A stretch of 39,274 nt of DNA from Mycobacterium colombiense. Lineage in GTDB: Bacteria > Actinomycetota > Actinomycetes > Mycobacteriales > Mycobacteriaceae. Numbering within the stretch: position 1 is the stretch's first letter; every line of letters begins with the position of its first letter. The notes beneath the pieces are model-generated. The model was not told the origin of the DNA and did not search any database. It saw only the letters and a program-made list of their open reading frames with translations. Shown in pieces: positions 36,146 through 39,274 of this stretch. Location: the NCBI RefSeq assembly GCF_003284975.1, contig NZ_QMEU01000036.1:1-39274 (forward strand), given 5' to 3'. Position numbers and translations under genes: made by a program.

Positions 36146-36667
36146 GTGGGCGATTCGCGCAGCTCCCCGCGAAGAGATCGGTTTTACGACGGATCGGCGC
36201 CGCGCCGAGCCGCGACCCATCGACTCTTCCGCCGCGGGCGCGATATGCGCGGCCCGTTGTTGCCCCCGACCGTGCCGGGCTGGCGCAGCCGCGCCGAGCG
36301 GTTCGACATGGCGGTGCTGGAGGCCTACGAACCCATCGAGCGGAGCTGGGCCGATCGGCTGGGCGAACTGGACGTGGCGGTCGACGAGATTCCGCGCATC
36401 TCGGCCAAGGATCCCGACAGTGTGCAGTGGCCACCCGAGGTGATCGCCGACGGGCCGATCCCGCTGGCGCGCTTGATCCCGGCCGGCGTCGACATCCGCG
36501 GTAACTCCACGCGGGCGCGAATTGTGTTGTTCCGCAAGCCGATTGAACGACGGGCGAAGGACACCGTCGAGCTCGGCGACTTGCTGCACGAAATCCTGGT
36601 GGCCCAGGTCGCCATCTATCTCGACGTTGAGCCGTCGGTCATCGATCCGACGATCGACGACGAATAA
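36146..36667 (+). CDS. Zincin-like metallopeptidase family protein (Rv3259-like)
   Basis: The 173-residue protein belongs to the small metallopeptidase-like family with RDMRGPLLPPTVPGW, a central VDEIPRI and the C-terminal helix LLHEILVAQVAIYL. The zinc-binding HExxH appears as HEILVAQ, so the second His is missing and peptidase activity is doubtful. The GTG start is tentative; an ATG (MRGPLL) at 36245 matches the shorter M. tuberculosis annotation. The Arg-rich residues before it fit the N-terminal pattern of relatives. Confidence 0.82.
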   Translation: MGDSRSSPRRDRFYDGSAPRRAATHRLFRRGRDMRGPLLPPTVPGWRSRAERFDMAVLEAYEPIERSWADRLGELDVAVDEIPRISAKDPDSVQWPPEVIADGPIPLARLIPAGVDIRGNSTRARIVLFRKPIERRAKDTVELGDLLHEILVAQVAIYLDVEPSVIDPTIDDE

Positions 36668-36683
36668 CTTTTCCGCTGCGCGT

Positions 36684-36721
36684 CGCGCGTTGAGCGCTGG
36701 AGGCTTAACGCTCAGCGCGCG
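36684..36721. terminator. Bidirectional terminator-like hairpin
   Basis: Two 13-base arms (CGCGCGTTGAGCG and CGCTCAGCGCGCG) pair with one G-T wobble around a 12-base loop, midway between the convergent zincin-like and whiB2 genes. There is no clear T-run, as is common in mycobacteria. Confidence 0.7.
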
Positions 36722-36737
36722 TTGCAATCAGCGTGCG

Positions 36738-37103
36738 TCAGATTATGCCGCGCTTGAGGCGGCGGCGCTCGCGTTCGGACAAACCGCCCCAGATGCCGAA
36801 GCGCTCGTCATGCTCGAGGGCGTACTCGAGGCACTCATGACGCACCTCGCACCCCAGGCAGATCTTCTTGGCCTCGCGGGTGGAACCACCCTTTTCGGGG
36901 AAGAAGGCCTCGGGGTCGGTCTGGGCGCACAGCGCCCGGTCCTGCCACTGATCGGCGGCCGGCTCGGACATGGGCTCGGGCTCGAAAGCGATTGGGGCAT
37001 CAGGGACCACGGTCAAATGGGGCCGAGCGGGGCGGTCCAGTGCCGGGTCGATGTCAGTGTGCGGCGTGCTCGCCATGGCGCCTCGAAAAGTTTCGTAAGA
37101 CAT
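36738..37103 (-). CDS. whiB2: WhiB2 iron-sulfur transcriptional regulator
   Basis: The protein carries the WhiB core: ALCAQTDPEAFFPEKGGS, the Cys pair CLGC, HEC, the turn GIWGG and the basic tail ERERRRLKRGII. The four Cys bind a 4Fe-4S cluster; WhiB2 is essential for septation in mycobacteria. M. tuberculosis WhiB2 is annotated as 89 residues. Here I start at the ATG of MSYETFRG (121 residues) because GAGGAGG lies 11 bases upstream; ATG codons at 37076 and nearer the core are alternatives. The open frame continues upstream but without evidence. Confidence 0.93.
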   Translation of the reverse strand: MSYETFRGAMASTPHTDIDPALDRPARPHLTVVPDAPIAFEPEPMSEPAADQWQDRALCAQTDPEAFFPEKGGSTREAKKICLGCEVRHECLEYALEHDERFGIWGGLSERERRRLKRGII

Positions 37104-37477
37104 ACGGTCGTCCGCCTCCTCAGCTTGATTGGAGAGAGAGTGATTGGTTTCCCACTGTTCTGATGTACAGACAATTCGAACAAGTGATCGAATCTCGGTC
37201 TGCGACACCGGAGTCGGCCGGCCAACCGGGAAATGACACTGTTGTGATTAGACACGGGTTGACCTGCCGGGTCAAGCACTTCGGCGCATTTCCATACCAT
37301 CTCGTGATCGAATTTCGGCGTTTCTGTTGCCTTGGGCCTTCGGCGTGTCGATCACACAGCCCTCAACTTTCCCACAAGTTGCCCACAACCGCTGGGCAAC
37401 CGCAACTTTGAGGCAGCCCCGACGGGCCCGCCACGGCACGCTCGCCGGGCAGTACTGTCGTGCTTTGTGAGGCTTAA
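37104..37477. other. Divergent whiB2-fbiA intergenic region
   Basis: I see no gene in these 374 bases. They should hold the promoters and leaders of whiB2 (minus) and fbiA (plus). TACTGT at 37453-37458 could be an fbiA -10 box. A strong inverted repeat lies at 37378-37400. Confidence 0.6.
37378..37400. promoter_or_regulatory. Inverted repeat GTTGCCCA-N7-TGGGCAAC upstream of fbiA
   Basis: Perfect 8-base arms with a 7-base spacer lie 78 bases before the fbiA start. AAGTT and AACTT extend near both sides. It may be an operator or a hairpin in the leader. Confidence 0.45.
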
Positions 37478-38479
37478 GTGAAGGTCACCGTTCTGGTCGG
37501 TGGGGTTGGCGGCGCCCGCTTCCTGCTGGGGGTTCAACAGCTGTTCGGGCTCGGTCAGTTTCAAACGCAACGGCATCCGGACACGGAACCCGGCAGTCAC
37601 GAGCTGACGGCGATCGTCAACATTGGCGATGACGCCTGGATCCACGGACTGCGAGTCTGCCCCGATTTGGACACCTGCATGTACACCTTAGGTGGAGGTG
37701 TAGATCCGGAGCGAGGGTGGGGTCACCGCGACGAAACCTGGCACGCCAAAGAGGAATTGGCGCGGTACGGGGTGCAGCCGGACTGGTTCGGACTCGGCGA
37801 CCGGGACCTAGGCACCCACCTGGTGCGCACCCAGATGCTCAATGCCGGCTATCCCCTCTCGCAGATCACCACCGCGCTGTGCGACCGCTGGCAGCCCGGC
37901 GCGCGGCTGCTGCCCGCCAGTGACGACCGCTGCGAGACCCACGTGGTGATAACCGATCCCGACGACGGCAGCCGGCGGGCCATCCACTTCCAGGAGTGGT
38001 GGGTGCGCTACCGGGCCCAGGTGGCCACGCACAGCTTCGCGTTCGTCGGCGCCGAAAAGGCGACCGCCACAACTGATGCCACGGCGGCCATCGCGGACGC
38101 CGACGTCATCCTGCTGGCGCCGTCGAACCCGGTGGTGAGCGTCGGCGCCATCCTGGCGGTGCCCGGCATCCGCGGCGCGTTGCGCGCGGCGCGCGCCCCG
38201 ATCGTGGGCTACTCGCCGATCATCGGTGGAAAGCCGTTGCGCGGCATGGCCGATGCCTGCCTGTCGGTGATCGGGGTCGAGTCCACCGCCGAGGCGGTCG
38301 GCCGCCACTACGGCGCCCGGCGCGACACCGGCATCCTGGACGGCTGGCTGGTGAGCGAGGACGACAGCGCCGACATCGCCGGCGTGGCGGTGCGCTCGGT
38401 GCCGCTGGTGATGACCGACCCCCAGGCGACGGCCGGGATGGTCCGCGCCGGACTGGACCTGGCGGGGGTGAGCCCGTGA
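37478..38479 (+). CDS. fbiA: F420 biosynthesis transferase FbiA (CofD family)
   Basis: The 333-residue protein has the CofD N-terminus [16 protein letters not shown] and the segments [21 protein letters not shown] and [14 protein letters not shown]. It transfers a phosphoenolpyruvate- or phospholactate-derived unit to the deazaflavin FO in F420 synthesis. The GTG start has GAGG five bases upstream. It overlaps fbiB as GTGA. The local LLM oxidoreductase may use F420. Confidence 0.97.
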   Translation: MKVTVLVGGVGGARFLLGVQQLFGLGQFQTQRHPDTEPGSHELTAIVNIGDDAWIHGLRVCPDLDTCMYTLGGGVDPERGWGHRDETWHAKEELARYGVQPDWFGLGDRDLGTHLVRTQMLNAGYPLSQITTALCDRWQPGARLLPASDDRCETHVVITDPDDGSRRAIHFQEWWVRYRAQVATHSFAFVGAEKATATTDATAAIADADVILLAPSNPVVSVGAILAVPGIRGALRAARAPIVGYSPIIGGKPLRGMADACLSVIGVESTAEAVGRHYGARRDTGILDGWLVSEDDSADIAGVAVRSVPLVMTDPQATAGMVRAGLDLAGVSP

Positions 38480-38526
38480 CGGGCGCCGGCGACGATGTCA
38501 AGCGAAGCGATGATGAGGAGCGGCGC
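38476..38526 (+). repeat. MIRU-like element fused to the start of fbiB
   Basis: The DNA GCCGGCGACGATG, then AGCGATGATGAGGAGCGGCGC, matches the rubB-tetR repeat unit (GCCGGCGACGATG, AGCGATGAGGAGGAGCGGCGC) with a few changes. Here it has no stop and is read in frame into FbiB. Confidence 0.75.
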
Positions 38527-39274
38527 CCGACGACTTCCGCGCCCGGCGAGCACGGCGCCGCCGCCGCGATCGAAATCCTGCCCGTGACCGGGCTGCCCGA
38601 ATTCCGGCCCGGCGACGACCTGGGCGCGGCGCTGGCCGCCGCCGCGCCCTGGCTGCGCGACGGCGACGTCGTGGTGGTCACCAGCAAGGTGGTGTCCAAG
38701 TGTGAGGGTCGGCTGGTCCCGGCGCCGCGCGATCCCGAGGAGCGCGACCGACTGCGGCGCAAGCTGGTCGACGACGAGGCCGTCCGGGTGCTGGCCCGCA
38801 AGGGCCGGACCCTGATCACCGAGAACCGCATCGGCCTGGTGCAGGCCGCCGCGGGGGTGGACGGGTCCAACGTCGGGCGCGACGAACTGGCGCTGCTGCC
38901 GGTCGATCCCGACGGCAGCGCCGCGGCGCTGCGCTCGGCGCTGCGCGAGCGGCTGGGCATCGAGGTCGCCGTCGTCATCACCGACACGATGGGACGCGCC
39001 TGGCGCAACGGCCAGACCGACGCGGCGGTGGGCGCGGCGGGACTGGCTGTGCTGCACGGCTATTCGGGGGCCGTCGACCAGCACGGCAACGAGCTGCTGG
39101 TCACCGAGGTGGCGATCGCCGACGAGATCGCGGCAGCCGCCGATCTGGTCAAGGGCAAGCTGACCGCGATGCCGGTCGCGGTGGTTCGCGGGCTGTCCGT
39201 GACCGACGACGGGTCGACGGCGCGGCGGTTGTTGCGGCCGGGCACCGAGGACCTGTTCTGGCTCGGCACCGCCG
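38476..39274 (+). CDS. fbiB: F420:gamma-glutamyl ligase FbiB, 5' part (runs off window)
   Basis: The visible 266 codons cover the CofE-type ligase domain: [49 protein letters not shown] and [14 protein letters not shown]. The C-terminal nitroreductase-like domain lies beyond the window. FbiB adds glutamates to F420-0 and reduces its precursor. The GTG overlaps the fbiA TGA. The first 20 or so residues ([17 protein letters not shown]) come from a MIRU-like sequence; homology to M. tuberculosis FbiB resumes at GEHG and IEILPV. Confidence 0.96.
   Translation, partial: MTGAGDDVKRSDDEERRPTTSAPGEHGAAAAIEILPVTGLPEFRPGDDLGAALAAAAPWLRDGDVVVVTSKVVSKCEGRLVPAPRDPEERDRLRRKLVDDEAVRVLARKGRTLITENRIGLVQAAAGVDGSNVGRDELALLPVDPDGSAAALRSALRERLGIEVAVVITDTMGRAWRNGQTDAAVGAAGLAVLHGYSGAVDQHGNELLVTEVAIADEIAAAADLVKGKLTAMPVAVVRGLSVTDDGSTARRLLRPGTEDLFWLGTA

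Overview
The window is high-GC actinobacterial DNA from a Mycobacterium, most likely of the M. avium complex or a close relative (an inference from protein similarity recalled from memory, not from a search). From about 19.86 kb to the right end the genes follow the M. tuberculosis order closely: lpqB, mtrB, mtrA, tmk, sahH, a TetR gene, rubB, rubA, alkB, an amino-acid permease, an FAD oxidoreductase, manA, an SIS-like gene, manB, a DUF3499 gene, a zincin-like gene, whiB2, fbiA and fbiB (Rv3244c to Rv3262). The left edge holds the start of comF, the Rv3242c counterpart.

Between comF and lpqB, where M. tuberculosis has only Rv3243c, lies a 19.6-kb block (about 0.24 to 19.86 kb) of accessory genes. 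Minus strand, in transcription order: a methyltransferase remnant, a PapA/condensation-type acyltransferase, a Crp/Fnr regulator, a frameshifted nitronate-monooxygenase-like gene, an SDR without the usual catalytic Tyr, a GMC oxidoreductase, a CYP142-like P450, a hemerythrin-like protein and a carboxylic acid reductase of the FadD9/CAR type. Plus strand: an AraC C-terminal remnant, a luciferase-like (LLM) oxidoreductase and a hotdog thioesterase. Then come two tandem AraC-type regulators and a second methyltransferase on the minus strand, and a BBE-type FAD oxidase plus an O-methyltransferase on the plus strand. The set looks like oxidative tailoring or catabolism of a hydrophobic carboxylate, sterol-like or aromatic compound. 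Several members are broken, so the block seems partly decaying. No integrase, transposase or tRNA was seen at its edges.

The core half carries the MtrAB-LpqB cell-envelope signalling operon, the AlkB-rubredoxin alkane hydroxylase operon with its TetR regulator, mannose-phosphate metabolism (manA, manB) and the start of F420 biosynthesis (fbiA, fbiB).

The most striking small-scale structure is a pair of 50-bp MIRU-like repeats between rubB and the tetR gene. Each unit encodes a 17-residue ORF that overlaps its neighbours by GTGA, giving a chain of translational coupling from rubB to tetR. A related sequence lies at the fbiA/fbiB overlap and is read in frame as the N-terminus of FbiB.
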